Positions 1 to 8,719 of a stretch of 64,000 bases of DNA are shown one piece after another. The translations under genes were made by a program, and so were the position numbers. The stretch is from Bacteroidota bacterium (GTDB lineage Bacteria > Bacteroidota > Bacteroidia > Sphingobacteriales > Sphingobacteriaceae), in assembly GCA_013288685.1 (NCBI GenBank), contig JABDBM010000002.1, positions 107,220 through 171,219 on the forward strand, written 5' to 3'. Position 1 is the stretch's first letter. Each line of letters opens with the position of its first letter. Below the pieces are notes generated by a model, which was not told the origin of the DNA, did not search any database, and worked only from the letters and a program-made list of their open reading frames with translations.

Positions 1-428
1 ATGGCCACCATCATCAGCATACTGGGGTTTAAGGCCCGCACAGTAAGCCCGAGCCTGCTTACCACAGCCGGCAGCAATGGCGAGGCTATGCTTACGCGAT
101 TTTGAACATCAAGCGCGGCCACGTCAATATCAGTACCTATTTTAAAGGTAACATTCATTGACATTTGACCATTGTTGGTGCTGTTGCTTTGCATGTATTC
201 CATGCCGGGGGTGCCGTTTACCTGTTCTTCAACCGGGGTTGCCACGGTTTGCTCAACGGTTTGCGCATCGGCGCCGGTAAACTGCCCGTTCACCTGCACA
301 ATAGGTGGTGTAATATCGGGATATTGGTCAATAGGCAACAGCAGGATACATACTGTACCGGTAAGTACCAGTACAATTGATATCACTATGGCCGTTACAG
401 GGCGTTTTATAAACGTATTAGCAATCAT
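1..428 (-). CDS. RND multidrug efflux permease, N-terminal part (cut by window edge)
   Basis: The reading frame starts at an ATG whose complement ends at 428 and runs without a stop off the left edge, giving 142 residues; the ORF track lacks it because no stop is present. The start MIANTFIKRPVTAIVI, one hydrophobic first membrane helix, then DQYPDITPP and GADAQTVEQTVATPVEEQ match the AcrB/MexB (HAE1) N-terminus and first porter loop. This family is the inner-membrane, proton-driven pump of a tripartite efflux system. It is the last gene of the leftward operon, after the membrane-fusion and outer-membrane genes. A 122-base gap holding an AGTC-rich repeat separates it from the fusion protein gene. 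Substrate cannot be told. Confidence 0.93.
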   Translation of the reverse strand, partial: MIANTFIKRPVTAIVISIVLVLTGTVCILLLPIDQYPDITPPIVQVNGQFTGADAQTVEQTVATPVEEQVNGTPGMEYMQSNSTNNGQMSMNVTFKIGTDIDVAALDVQNRVSIASPLLPAVVSRLGLTVRALNPSMLMMVA

Positions 429-445
429 ACTTTGTTCGTCATTTT

Positions 446-548
446 TCGAGTCGATAGTCTTAAGTATCGAGTCTTAAGTCTTAATCGTCTATTATTTGAA
501 ATATCGGACTTTCGACTAAAGACTTAGGGCTTCAGACTAAAGACTTAG
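446..548. repeat. AGTC/GACT-rich imperfect palindromic repeat inside the efflux operon
   Basis: This stretch is built from AGTCTTAAGTC-like words on the left and GACTAAAGACTTAG-like words on the right, so the transcript can fold on itself. Similar word composition is seen at 4351-4430 and 56729-56812. It lies between the fusion-protein and RND genes, where it could affect mRNA stability or partial termination (inference). Confidence 0.6.
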
Positions 549-550
549 AA

Positions 551-1729
551 CTATTTCCTTTTACCGCCTGCCGAAGGTGGAACCTTATTTTTAGTAGTAA
601 TCGGCGATCCATCGTGCAGCGATTGCAGGCCGTCAACAATTATCCGGTCGCCTGCATTAATGCCGCTTTTAATAATCACATCAGGCCCAACAGTTTGTCC
701 CGGCATCACTTTCTTTTGCACTGCTACCAACTGGCGTTTAGTGCGGCCGGTATCGGTTGTTGCTTTTGGATTAGTGATGGTGCTGTCTTTTGCCACGTAA
801 ATAAAGTACTCGCCCATTTGTTCAACAACTGCTTTGCCGGGTACTACCAATTGCGGACCAACATCCTGATTATGCACCCTGACTACGCAGCTCATACCTA
901 CCCTTAAATAACCCTTAGGATTATCAAATACCAGCCTTACTTTTATCGATCCGGTCTGGGCATCAACCGCGCGGTCAATCACCGATATTTTACCGGTTGA
1001 CGGATATAAAGAGTTATCGGGTAACAAAAGTGTGAATAGTGAATCGACATTGCTGCCTTTTCCGCTTTGCAATTGCTCAAAATGCGGCAATTGTTTTTCG
1101 TTGATGATGAAGTCAACAGCCATAGGGCTATCAGTCGATATTGTATTTAAAATGGTAGACCCGGGATTTACAACATCACCCAGTTTTACCATGCTGAAGC
1201 CGATAGTGCCATCAAAAGGCGCATAAACCACTGCGTAGTTTAAGTTGGTTTTAGCAGTTTTCACAGCCTGATCCGATGCTTTAACGGTATTCTTCGCATT
1301 TTCGAGTGTTATAATGGCATGATCGTATAGCTGCTTGGCAACCGCGTTGTATTTATTTAAATATTCGTACCGGTCGGCATCCTGCTTGGCCTGATCCAGA
1401 TTACCTTGCGACACTTTTAAATTTGCCACCGCCTGATCGTAGTTAGCCTCGTATATGCGCTTATCAATTTCGTAAAGCCGTTCGCCCTTGGTAACATGCG
1501 ATCCTTCTTTAAAAAATATAGCGGTAATTGCGCCGGTTATTTGTGGCAACAGGCTAACCTGGCTTAAAGCAGCTGTGGTTGATGGATACTTATCGTAATA
1601 TAAAACCTGCTTTGGTTTTACCTTCATTAAATTAACAGGCACCTCGGGGGTCGATGGCGGTTGTTTTTTTTCACAAGCGGCAAATAGCAGGCAACTTATA
1701 AAAATGCTATTTAATATTACTCTATTCAT
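551..1729 (-). CDS. RND efflux periplasmic adaptor (membrane fusion lipoprotein)
   Basis: This 392-residue AcrA-like adaptor links the inner-membrane pump to the outer-membrane channel. The N-terminus carries a lipoprotein signal with lipobox LFAAC, so Cys19 is the probable lipidated residue. It is followed by the family pattern: a biotinyl-lipoyl-like half ('LLPQITGAITAIFFKEGSHVTKG'-type text), a coiled-coil hairpin rich in A, Q and K at roughly residues 95-160, the second lipoyl half (YAPFDGTIG), and a beta-barrel/membrane-proximal region (VDRAVDAQTGSIKVR). Length is normal for the family. It is 21 bases downstream of the outer-membrane factor gene and is transcribed with it. Confidence 0.93.
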   Translation of the reverse strand: MNRVILNSIFISCLLFAACEKKQPPSTPEVPVNLMKVKPKQVLYYDKYPSTTAALSQVSLLPQITGAITAIFFKEGSHVTKGERLYEIDKRIYEANYDQAVANLKVSQGNLDQAKQDADRYEYLNKYNAVAKQLYDHAIITLENAKNTVKASDQAVKTAKTNLNYAVVYAPFDGTIGFSMVKLGDVVNPGSTILNTISTDSPMAVDFIINEKQLPHFEQLQSGKGSNVDSLFTLLLPDNSLYPSTGKISVIDRAVDAQTGSIKVRLVFDNPKGYLRVGMSCVVRVHNQDVGPQLVVPGKAVVEQMGEYFIYVAKDSTITNPKATTDTGRTKRQLVAVQKKVMPGQTVGPDVIIKSGINAGDRIIVDGLQSLHDGSPITTKNKVPPSAGGKRK

Positions 1730-1750
1730 TTAGGCTGTTTATTTTATATG

Positions 1751-3157
1751 TTAATAAGATACGCTCCCCATTGCTTTTTCCAGATCGATTTTATTCGACA
1801 ATACCTGGAACAAAGCATTTAGGTAGCTTATTTCGGATGTTATTAAATTCGATTCGGCTGTAATTACATTCAGGTAAGGCACAATGCCTTGTTTATATTG
1901 CAGGTCAACCACAAAATAAGTGCGTTTGGCCAAAGCAACATTACGCTGCAATAACTGTAAATTATAATAGTTGCCTTTGTAGTTGGCTAATGCCGTTGTA
2001 TATTCTGCATAAATAGTAAATTTCAGATCTTTTTCGTTCCAGTCTAAAATTTGCCCCTGCAATTTTGCCTTGTGCAGGTTATTAAGCCTTGCAAAGCCGG
2101 TAAATATGGGTATACTGACAGACAAGCCTATGGTTGATGTAGGGTACGAACTGGTTAACAGGTTGTTATAGTTATTATTTTGAAACGTGCGGTTATAATT
2201 AAAAAATGCCGATGCTGTTGGTAAAAATGAGTATCCATAATAGTTAATCAACTCCCCCTGCAATGCTTTGGTAGTTTCTAACGATTGTAATTCGATACGT
2301 TTCTCGTACTGTAATTGTACTGTAGTATCAATATGGATACCTTTCATCATCTGCAAAGTATCAAAAACAATATTAAACTGCCTTTCGGAAGGGAAGCCCA
2401 TTAGCTTTTTTAAGGCCGCGTACTGCGGTATCACATTCTCGTTGGCTTGCTTTAGCTGTGCCATAGAATTGTTGAGGGTAATTTGCGCCTCATCGTAATC
2501 TGTTTCGTCAACAATGCCGCCTTTGTATTGGTGATACGCGTCGCGTACACTTTTGCCCAGGCGGGCAGTATCTTCCTTTAAAACATTAATCTGCTCTAAA
2601 TTCAACAGTAAATTATAAAACGATTTACTTACCGATGTTACCAGAAATATCCTGGTGCTATCCGTTGCCTGTTGAGCCTGCTTAACATATAGCGGAGCAG
2701 CACGATGTGCATACAGCAGGGCCGGGTTGAAAATAGCCTGCGAAACGGCTACGCCTGGCGTAAAGGTATTTGCATACCCCTTCCCTTGCTGGCCCCCGTT
2801 ATTTTGAGCGATGAAATGCGTTAAATCGCCCGATGCACTTACCTGTGGCAGCGCGCCCGCCAAATTGATGGCATTGGTAGTTTTAGCTACATCAATATTT
2901 ATTATGGCAATATTTAGGCCGGGCTGGTTGTGCATCGCATACTCAATACACTGTTGCAGGGTTAGGTATTGCACCCCGCCGTTTTTACCGCTATCTTTTA
3001 CCGTTACCGGGATTAGCAAGTTAGCTCTGCTGGTATCAGGCACTACTACCGGGGCCGATACACGGCTGGTATCCCTATTGTTCTTCTTATTTTGCGCGTA
3101 AGCAACTGACAAAGAAAACAAACCGGCAATAAACAACAGAAAGGTAATTTTACGCAT
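1751..3157 (-). CDS. TolC-family outer-membrane efflux protein
   Basis: Outer-membrane factor of the tripartite efflux system. The track ORF starts at 3217, but the ATG at 3157 begins a clear signal peptide (MRKITFLLFIAGLFSLSVAYA, cut before QN), so I take 468 residues. Two outer-membrane efflux (OEP) repeats follow, with the typical long helical heptad text and the motif 'LTLQQCIEYAMHNQPGL' at the start of the first repeat and a matching 'YLNVITAESNLITSEISYL' helix near the end. It is the first gene of a leftward operon with the adaptor and the RND pump. Paired palindromes about 185-235 bases upstream may be its operator. Confidence 0.92.
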   Translation of the reverse strand: MRKITFLLFIAGLFSLSVAYAQNKKNNRDTSRVSAPVVVPDTSRANLLIPVTVKDSGKNGGVQYLTLQQCIEYAMHNQPGLNIAIINIDVAKTTNAINLAGALPQVSASGDLTHFIAQNNGGQQGKGYANTFTPGVAVSQAIFNPALLYAHRAAPLYVKQAQQATDSTRIFLVTSVSKSFYNLLLNLEQINVLKEDTARLGKSVRDAYHQYKGGIVDETDYDEAQITLNNSMAQLKQANENVIPQYAALKKLMGFPSERQFNIVFDTLQMMKGIHIDTTVQLQYEKRIELQSLETTKALQGELINYYGYSFLPTASAFFNYNRTFQNNNYNNLLTSSYPTSTIGLSVSIPIFTGFARLNNLHKAKLQGQILDWNEKDLKFTIYAEYTTALANYKGNYYNLQLLQRNVALAKRTYFVVDLQYKQGIVPYLNVITAESNLITSEISYLNALFQVLSNKIDLEKAMGSVSY

Positions 3158-3341
3158 AATTAATAAAACACTCGCTATTTTAGTCATTGATAAATTAGTC
3201 GTTAGGTTGATGGTCATCAGGCAGTTGTCAATAGCAAAATCAATATTTAATAATCAATCAAATTTATTATATTCCTTCAAATAATATATTCCAAATTATA
3301 CTTGATTTTGTAAAAGTGGGAAAAACATAAGTTCTTTCAGG

Positions 3342-3392
3342 TAACAATATTGTTAGGCGGGCTTAATAAAGGCATTACAATAATATTGTTAC
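3342..3392. promoter_or_regulatory. Two ACAAT-ATTGT palindromes upstream of the efflux operon
   Basis: TAACAATATTGTTA at 3342-3355 is a perfect 14-base palindrome. TTACAATAATATTGTTAC at 3375-3392 is the same half-site pair with slightly wider spacing. The centres are about 35 bases apart, and the outer halves also form GTAACAATATT / AATATTGTTAC. Such paired palindromes are typical of a dimeric repressor (TetR-like), but no regulator gene lies next to them. They could instead serve the rightward gene at 3589. Confidence 0.5.
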
Positions 3393-3588
3393 TCCAGACT
3401 ACTGTTTTCCTGTGAATTTGTTTTAAAAATCGCCTTCATCCAAAAAAAATAAAATTTTGCCGCGTCATTGTAGCAAATTCCCTTTTTACCTCGTTATGGC
3501 TAATAAATGGCGCTAATTAATCAGCAAAGGCTGGCCAGCTAAAACAGAATTTTGGCGCCGAATAAGTGCGGGTGAATATACATTGTTA

Positions 3589-4308
3589 ATGAATAAAAAA
3601 ATGAAAAACTACAGAAAACTACTTTCAATATTTACAGCGGCAGGTTGCTTATCATTGCTGTTATCTTCGTGTTTAAAACAGAACAAGTCTGATTATCCCA
3701 ATCCCAACCTTGGGTTGTTAACTTTTATTCAGGCCTCGCCTGATCAGCCGGGGGTTGATTTATATCTGGATGCCAACATGGTAAATGCCTATCCTGTTAA
3801 TTACGCCAATGGAATTAACTATTTCCAGGTTTACACCGGCAGCCGCAAGGTTAATGTGTATGCAAGTGGTACACAAACGCGTATTGCTTCAGACACCATT
3901 GCGATAAATGCTAACGCAGCCTATTCGTTGTTTTTGGCAAACACGACAACCAAACCTGAGCTGTTGTTTTTAACCGATTCACTGGCTAAACCAGCCGACG
4001 GAAAAGCAACCATCCGTTTTATTAATCTTAGCCCTGATGCTCCGGCGGTCGATCTTGCTATAAAAGGCGGCGATGTGATAGTTGCAAACAAAGCGTTTAA
4101 AGGCTATTCGCCGTTTTTACCCGTAGCAGGATCAAGTACTTATACGTTCGAAGTAAGGCAGGCAGGCACCAGTACGGTATTGGCTACGCTTAGCAATGTA
4201 AGTATTAACACCGGCTTTGTGTATACCATTTGGTTTCACGGTCTTGCAACGCCGGTTTCAACTACCGATAAATTGACGGCGAGTTTAATGAACAATGCGT
4301 ACTATTAG
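3589..4308 (+). CDS. DUF4397 domain lipoprotein
   Basis: About 239 residues. The track starts at a TTG (3583); the ATG at 3589, or the next one at 3601, is more likely. The signal peptide ends in the lipobox LLSSC, so this is a lipoprotein, probably on the outer membrane. Two copies of the DUF4397 beta-sandwich pattern can be read: 'FIQASPDQPGVDLYLDA' and 'FINLSPDAPAVDLAI', each followed by 'Y..F.VYTGSRKV' or 'YTFEVRQAG' strands. Members are common surface proteins in Sphingobacteriaceae with no settled function. It is flanked by non-coding repeats and appears to be transcribed alone. Confidence 0.85.
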   Translation: MNKKMKNYRKLLSIFTAAGCLSLLLSSCLKQNKSDYPNPNLGLLTFIQASPDQPGVDLYLDANMVNAYPVNYANGINYFQVYTGSRKVNVYASGTQTRIASDTIAINANAAYSLFLANTTTKPELLFLTDSLAKPADGKATIRFINLSPDAPAVDLAIKGGDVIVANKAFKGYSPFLPVAGSSTYTFEVRQAGTSTVLATLSNVSINTGFVYTIWFHGLATPVSTTDKLTASLMNNAYY

Positions 4309-4330
4309 GTTTTATCGACTATAGGCGCAA

Positions 4331-4446
4331 AAGGCAGACAGAAAGCAAGTACCAAGTCAAAAGTATTGAGTCGAGAGTCTGTTTTTCTAAGTTTCACTTA
4401 GAAAAACAGACCTCTGGCTAATGACTGTGCGATATCTGTCTGCCTT
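4331..4446. repeat. Nested inverted repeat (AGTC-type hairpin element)
   Basis: The outer arms AAGGCAGACAG (4331-4341) and CTGTCTGCCTT (4436-4446) are perfect complements. Inside, GTCTGTTTTTCTAAG (4377-4391) and CTTAGAAAAACAGAC (4397-4411) form a 15-base-pair stem with a 5-base loop. The text 'CAAGTCAAAAGT' near 4353 also occurs at 56733. No ORF is contained. It may act as a terminator for the DUF4397 gene or be a small non-autonomous repeat. Confidence 0.75.
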
Positions 4447-4584
4447 CTGTATTTTTGGGCCACACCCTTTGGGCCCCAGGGCCACCACCGCGTTTATCCC
4501 CAAATATCGTCGTTGGTGTATTTTATCTTTTAACTATACAATAGTTTTAGTTGCTTTGGCTTATTAATTAGTTAAGGCACTCCT

Positions 4585-5646
4585 TTGAACCCAAAATTCG
4601 CTATATCGCTTTACTGGAAATGCCAGCTCATCGGCTGGTCGGTTGCTTCTTTGTATTGGGGATACCTGGGTTATATTAGTCATAATTTCAAATTTTTCCC
4701 TGGTTTGCTCGAGTTTATTTCGGATGTAGCCACGTACATTCTGATTACCCATTTATACCGGAATTTTGCATTGAAGCACCGTTGGCAATTGTTGAACCTT
4801 AACCAGTTGCTAAAAAGGCTTATTCCTGCTGTATTTATTTTAGGCCTGGCGTATTTAGTGGCCACATTGGCCAAAATCTACTGTTTCCAGGTATTGGTAA
4901 AGCCGGATTTTGCTCAGTCCTTTTCTCTTTTTGTGCAGCTAAACTGGCTTGGAATGTTAATAGCAGGCATCAGACTTATGTCTATTTGGTTACTGGCTTA
5001 TCATTTATACCAATATGCACAGCGCGAGATTAACATCACCAAAGAGAATGCCCGGCTGGCGCTTATTACCCGCGATGCGCAATTAAACAATTTGTCGGCA
5101 CAGCTAAACCCGCATTTCCTGTTCAATTCATTAAACAATATCAAGGCCCTGGTTATTGAAAATCCTAAATCGGCCAGGCGCGCCATCGACCTGCTGTCAG
5201 ACTTGTTGCGTACCGCGCTTTATGGCAAGGATGTGCTGCTGATTGCTATTGAAGAAGAACTTGGCCTGGTAAAAGACTTTTTGGAACTGGAAAAACTTAG
5301 GATGGAAGAGCGGCTGCAATTTGATATTGAAACCGGCGATAATGTTAGCAAGGCTTTAGTTCCCAGGTTCAGCGTACAAACGCTGGTTGAAAATGCTATC
5401 AAACATGGCATCGATCAACAAAAAAAAGGAGGGCTTGTTAGCATAAAGGCCATATTGGAAAACGGTTTTGTCAAAATAATGGTAAGAAACCCCGGCAAAG
5501 TTAAAATCGATCCCGAAAAGGAAGGGCTTGGCCTTAGAAACTTAACAGAGCGCATTAATCTTCAGTTTAAAGGAAAAGCAAGCTTTACTATTACAAATGA
5601 TACTGATAGTTCTGTATTATCAACCTTAATTATTCCGGTTGTATGA
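4585..5646 (+). CDS. LytS-type sensor histidine kinase
   Basis: 353 residues. Several membrane helices fill roughly residues 10-140, followed by a short coiled linker and the His_kinase (PF06580) domain. The phosphoacceptor motif LNPHFLFNSLNNIKAL places the histidine at residue 177. The N-box LVENAIKHG and a G-box (EGLGLRNLTERI) follow. The start is a TTG: an in-frame TAA lies only 10 bases upstream and no early in-frame ATG exists. It overlaps the response-regulator gene by four bases (ATGA), so the two are translationally coupled. The signal sensed is unknown. Confidence 0.93.
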   Translation: MNPKFAISLYWKCQLIGWSVASLYWGYLGYISHNFKFFPGLLEFISDVATYILITHLYRNFALKHRWQLLNLNQLLKRLIPAVFILGLAYLVATLAKIYCFQVLVKPDFAQSFSLFVQLNWLGMLIAGIRLMSIWLLAYHLYQYAQREINITKENARLALITRDAQLNNLSAQLNPHFLFNSLNNIKALVIENPKSARRAIDLLSDLLRTALYGKDVLLIAIEEELGLVKDFLELEKLRMEERLQFDIETGDNVSKALVPRFSVQTLVENAIKHGIDQQKKGGLVSIKAILENGFVKIMVRNPGKVKIDPEKEGLGLRNLTERINLQFKGKASFTITNDTDSSVLSTLIIPVV

Positions 5647-6341
5647 AAAAAATAAGGGTAATTATTGTTGATGACGAACGTGCTGCCAGGGACGAAATAA
5701 AAAGGCTGCTGGATGACTATCTGGATTTTGAAATTATTGGAGAGGCTAAAAATGTGGATGATGCCAAAATATTGATAGAACAACAACATCCCGACCTGTT
5801 GTTTTTGGACATACAAATGCCCGAAAAATCGGGCTTTGATTTATTGGAATCGCTGGACCAGGTACCGCAGGTTGTATTTACTACAGCGTACGATAATTAC
5901 GCTGTAAAAGCTTTTGAAGTGAGCGCGCTCGATTACCTGATGAAGCCCATAAGGGAAGAGCGATTTGCCAAAGCGATTGAACAAATACAATCAAAACAAA
6001 TAACACCGGCAGCCGAACAGCAAATATTTGTAAAAGACGGGCAACAATACCATTTTGTGATTTGGAGCAAAGTTTATTTAATTGAATCAATGGATAACTA
6101 TGCACGATTATTTTTTGATGATAAAAAGGTGTTTCTGAAAAGCTCGCTTAATCAATTGGAGAAAAAATTAGATGATGCTGTATTTTTCCGGATAAACCGG
6201 GCGCAGATTGTCAATTTGAAATTTGTACAGAAAATTAGTGCAGCATCGAACGGCAGGATAAAAATTACCCTTAAAAATGCGGAGGTTGTAGAAATGTCAG
6301 AGCGGCAATCAGCTAAGTTTAAAGCGCTTAAACGCCTTTAA
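5643..6341 (+). CDS. LytTR-family response regulator
   Basis: 232 residues. The receiver domain (about 1-118) has the acidic pair DD at 10-11, the phosphoacceptor Asp56 in LLFLDIQMP, the switch Thr in VVFTTAYD and Lys in LDYLMKPI. The C-terminal LytTR DNA-binding domain (about 135-232) shows 'IFVKDGQQYHFV', 'IESMDNYARLFF' and 'FFRINRAQIVNL'. It is the partner of the kinase it overlaps. Targets are not known; the S15 hydrolase 51 bases downstream could be co-transcribed. Confidence 0.95.
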   Translation: MKKIRVIIVDDERAARDEIKRLLDDYLDFEIIGEAKNVDDAKILIEQQHPDLLFLDIQMPEKSGFDLLESLDQVPQVVFTTAYDNYAVKAFEVSALDYLMKPIREERFAKAIEQIQSKQITPAAEQQIFVKDGQQYHFVIWSKVYLIESMDNYARLFFDDKKVFLKSSLNQLEKKLDDAVFFRINRAQIVNLKFVQKISAASNGRIKITLKNAEVVEMSERQSAKFKALKRL

Positions 6342-6392
6342 AGGGATTTCGGATTTTAAAGAGTTAAATCAAACAATATTAATTACAAAAAA

Positions 6393-8648
6393 ATGAACAG
6401 AAAAATCTGCATGGCATTGCTATGCCTAATTTTAACTAATTGTTGCCTGGCGCAAGAATACTACATTCCGAAGACGGATGATAGTACAGCGCTGGCAAAA
6501 CGGATGCCTTTATTAGCAAGCAATGTTTTATTAAATTATAAAACAGATAACGATGAGAAGACCTATTTGAACAATTTGTTCCGGCTGCAAATACTTGCCG
6601 GTAAATATAGCGGGGCGCTGAAAACTATTGCCTCGTTAAGGAATATTTCGGACGCCGATGATCCCGGATTTACAAACCTGCTATGTGTACAGCACGAATT
6701 GTATGCAAAGGCAAAGCTTCAACAGTCATCATCAGATACCGGGTTTAATAAAACTTTTACCGGCATCTTCCAAAACCTGTTTCAGGGCATTGGTGATATG
6801 CAGGCGTTCCACATTTCCACGGCTTTTATTACGCGGAATGGAGTGGCCGAGTTAAAAAATAATTTCATGCAGGCACTGGCAAATGCGCAGCAAAGGGATA
6901 GCGTTAGTATCAGCGATGCCATCGCACTTTGCAGAAATTACTATATTATGGTGCTTTACCAACATATACAGGTGCTTGCACATCCATTGCTGTCCGCAGA
7001 TGAAAACCGGCGCTATACTATTGAAAACGCATTGATAAAAACGCAGGATGGCGCAACCATTCATGCAATTGTTGTCCGCAAAAAAGGGGTAACAACACCG
7101 CAGCCGGTGGTGCTTCAATACACTATTTATGCGGATAGCAGCAGCCGAAGGTCAATAATTGAACCTGCCGCTTATGGTTACACCGGGGTTATGGCTTATT
7201 CGAGAGGGAAAGGGTTGAGCACCGATGTTATTGTACCGTTTGAACATGATGGGCGGGATGCCAATGCCGTTATTGATTGGATAAGTAAACAAAGCTGGTG
7301 CAATGGCAAAATCGGGATGTATGGAGGCAGCTACAACGGTTTTACTCAATGGGCCGCCGCAAAATACAGGCACCCGGCGCTTAAAACCATTGTACCTTAT
7401 GTGGCGGCAATACCGGGCCAGGGTTTGCCGATGGAAAACAATGTGTTTATTACACCTAATTATGGCTGGAACTTTTACGTTACCGGCAACCACTATCTCG
7501 ACAATAAAGTATACAACAATCCGCAACGGTGGCAGGCGCTTGATAGTAACTGGTATGCAAGCGGCGCGGCTTACCGCAAAATTGACAGTATTGACGGAAC
7601 ACCAAATCCGTTATTGCAGAAATATTTAAAGCATCCTGCTTTTGATAAATTCTGGCAGGACCAGGTACCCTATAAAAAGGACTTTGCAGGTATCAACATC
7701 CCGGTATTAACCTTCTCGGGCTATTACGATGACGGGCAGATATCAGCCCTTACTTATTTGATTGAGCACAATAAATATAACCCTAAGGCCAATCATTACC
7801 TCATCATCGGGCCTTATGATCATTTTGGCGCGCAGCGCGGCGGTGAAGCCGTATTGCGCGATTACGCGGTGGACCCCGTAGCATTAATCAGCACCAGGAA
7901 TATTGCCTTTCAATGGCTGGATTACATTCTGAAGGGAGGCAAAAAGCCTGAGATTTTAAAAGATAAAATCAATTATGAAGTGATGGGTGCCAATGTATGG
8001 AAACACGCGCCAACCCTGCAAAAAATGGCCGATAAAACGCTAAAGCTGTATCTTACTGCTGTCAAAAAAGGGGAATATTACAATTTATCCCAAAAAAAAC
8101 AGGCAACTACAGTTACTCTCAACCAGCAGGTTGATTTTGCTGACCGAAAAACCTCCAATAATGACTATTATCCCTTCCCCATCATTAAAAAGGAGCTTGA
8201 TCACAGCAACGGCCTGTTTTTCATCACCCAACCGTTTGATAAGCCTTTTTCGGTTAACGGTATGTTCAGCGGTGAATTAAAAGCACTTATCAATAAAAAG
8301 GACATGGATATCGGTGTAGTGCTATATGAGGTTACGCCAAAGGGTGAATATTTTGAATTATCTTATTTTTTGGGACGGGCAAGCTATGCAGGGGATATGA
8401 GCAAACGAGTACTGCTTCATCCTGGTAAAGTGGAAACTATTCCCTTTTCCAGGTCGCGGCTGGTAAGCCGGCAATTGAGCAAGGGTAGCCGATTGCTGGT
8501 TGTTTTAAATATTAACAAAAACTCATCCGGGCAAATTAATTATGGCACGGGTAAAGATGTTAGTGATGAAACCATTAAAGATGCTAAAACCCCATTGAAA
8601 ATTAAATGGTATAGCGATAGTTTCGTAAATATCCCGGTTGCCTATTAG
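6393..8648 (+). CDS. Secreted CocE/NonD-family hydrolase (S15 / X-Pro dipeptidyl-peptidase type)
   Basis: 751 residues with an N-terminal signal (MNRKICMALLCLILTNCCLA) that could be read by signal peptidase I or II. A helical N-terminal region of about 200 residues precedes the alpha/beta-hydrolase core. The nucleophile motif GMYGGSYNGF puts the catalytic serine at residue 313; 'GYYDDGQISALTYL' and 'IGPYDHFGA' supply the expected Asp and His. A C-terminal jelly-roll typical of the S15 family follows (LYLTAVKKGEYY onwards). The family cleaves Xaa-Pro peptides, cephalosporin esters or amides, so the substrate is open. It follows the LytTR gene by 51 bases. Confidence 0.9.
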   Translation: MNRKICMALLCLILTNCCLAQEYYIPKTDDSTALAKRMPLLASNVLLNYKTDNDEKTYLNNLFRLQILAGKYSGALKTIASLRNISDADDPGFTNLLCVQHELYAKAKLQQSSSDTGFNKTFTGIFQNLFQGIGDMQAFHISTAFITRNGVAELKNNFMQALANAQQRDSVSISDAIALCRNYYIMVLYQHIQVLAHPLLSADENRRYTIENALIKTQDGATIHAIVVRKKGVTTPQPVVLQYTIYADSSSRRSIIEPAAYGYTGVMAYSRGKGLSTDVIVPFEHDGRDANAVIDWISKQSWCNGKIGMYGGSYNGFTQWAAAKYRHPALKTIVPYVAAIPGQGLPMENNVFITPNYGWNFYVTGNHYLDNKVYNNPQRWQALDSNWYASGAAYRKIDSIDGTPNPLLQKYLKHPAFDKFWQDQVPYKKDFAGINIPVLTFSGYYDDGQISALTYLIEHNKYNPKANHYLIIGPYDHFGAQRGGEAVLRDYAVDPVALISTRNIAFQWLDYILKGGKKPEILKDKINYEVMGANVWKHAPTLQKMADKTLKLYLTAVKKGEYYNLSQKKQATTVTLNQQVDFADRKTSNNDYYPFPIIKKELDHSNGLFFITQPFDKPFSVNGMFSGELKALINKKDMDIGVVLYEVTPKGEYFELSYFLGRASYAGDMSKRVLLHPGKVETIPFSRSRLVSRQLSKGSRLLVVLNINKNSSGQINYGTGKDVSDETIKDAKTPLKIKWYSDSFVNIPVAY

Positions 8649-8658
8649 TTCAATGGTG

Positions 8659-8719
8659 GGTTGATTGAGTTGGATCCGGGTTCGAAAACAACCTCCTGAA
8701 ACCGGCCAACTCAATCACC
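8659..8719. terminator. Hairpin between convergent genes
   Basis: GATTGAGTTGG near 8663-8673 pairs with CCAACTCAATC at 8706-8716 around a roughly 32-base loop, filling the gap between the S15 gene (plus) and the propeller gene (minus). The placement suits a bidirectional terminator. Confidence 0.5.

Noticed and set aside
165-907. Plus-strand ORFs over the RND and adaptor genes
   Set aside because: They are antisense shadows of clear efflux genes on the minus strand.
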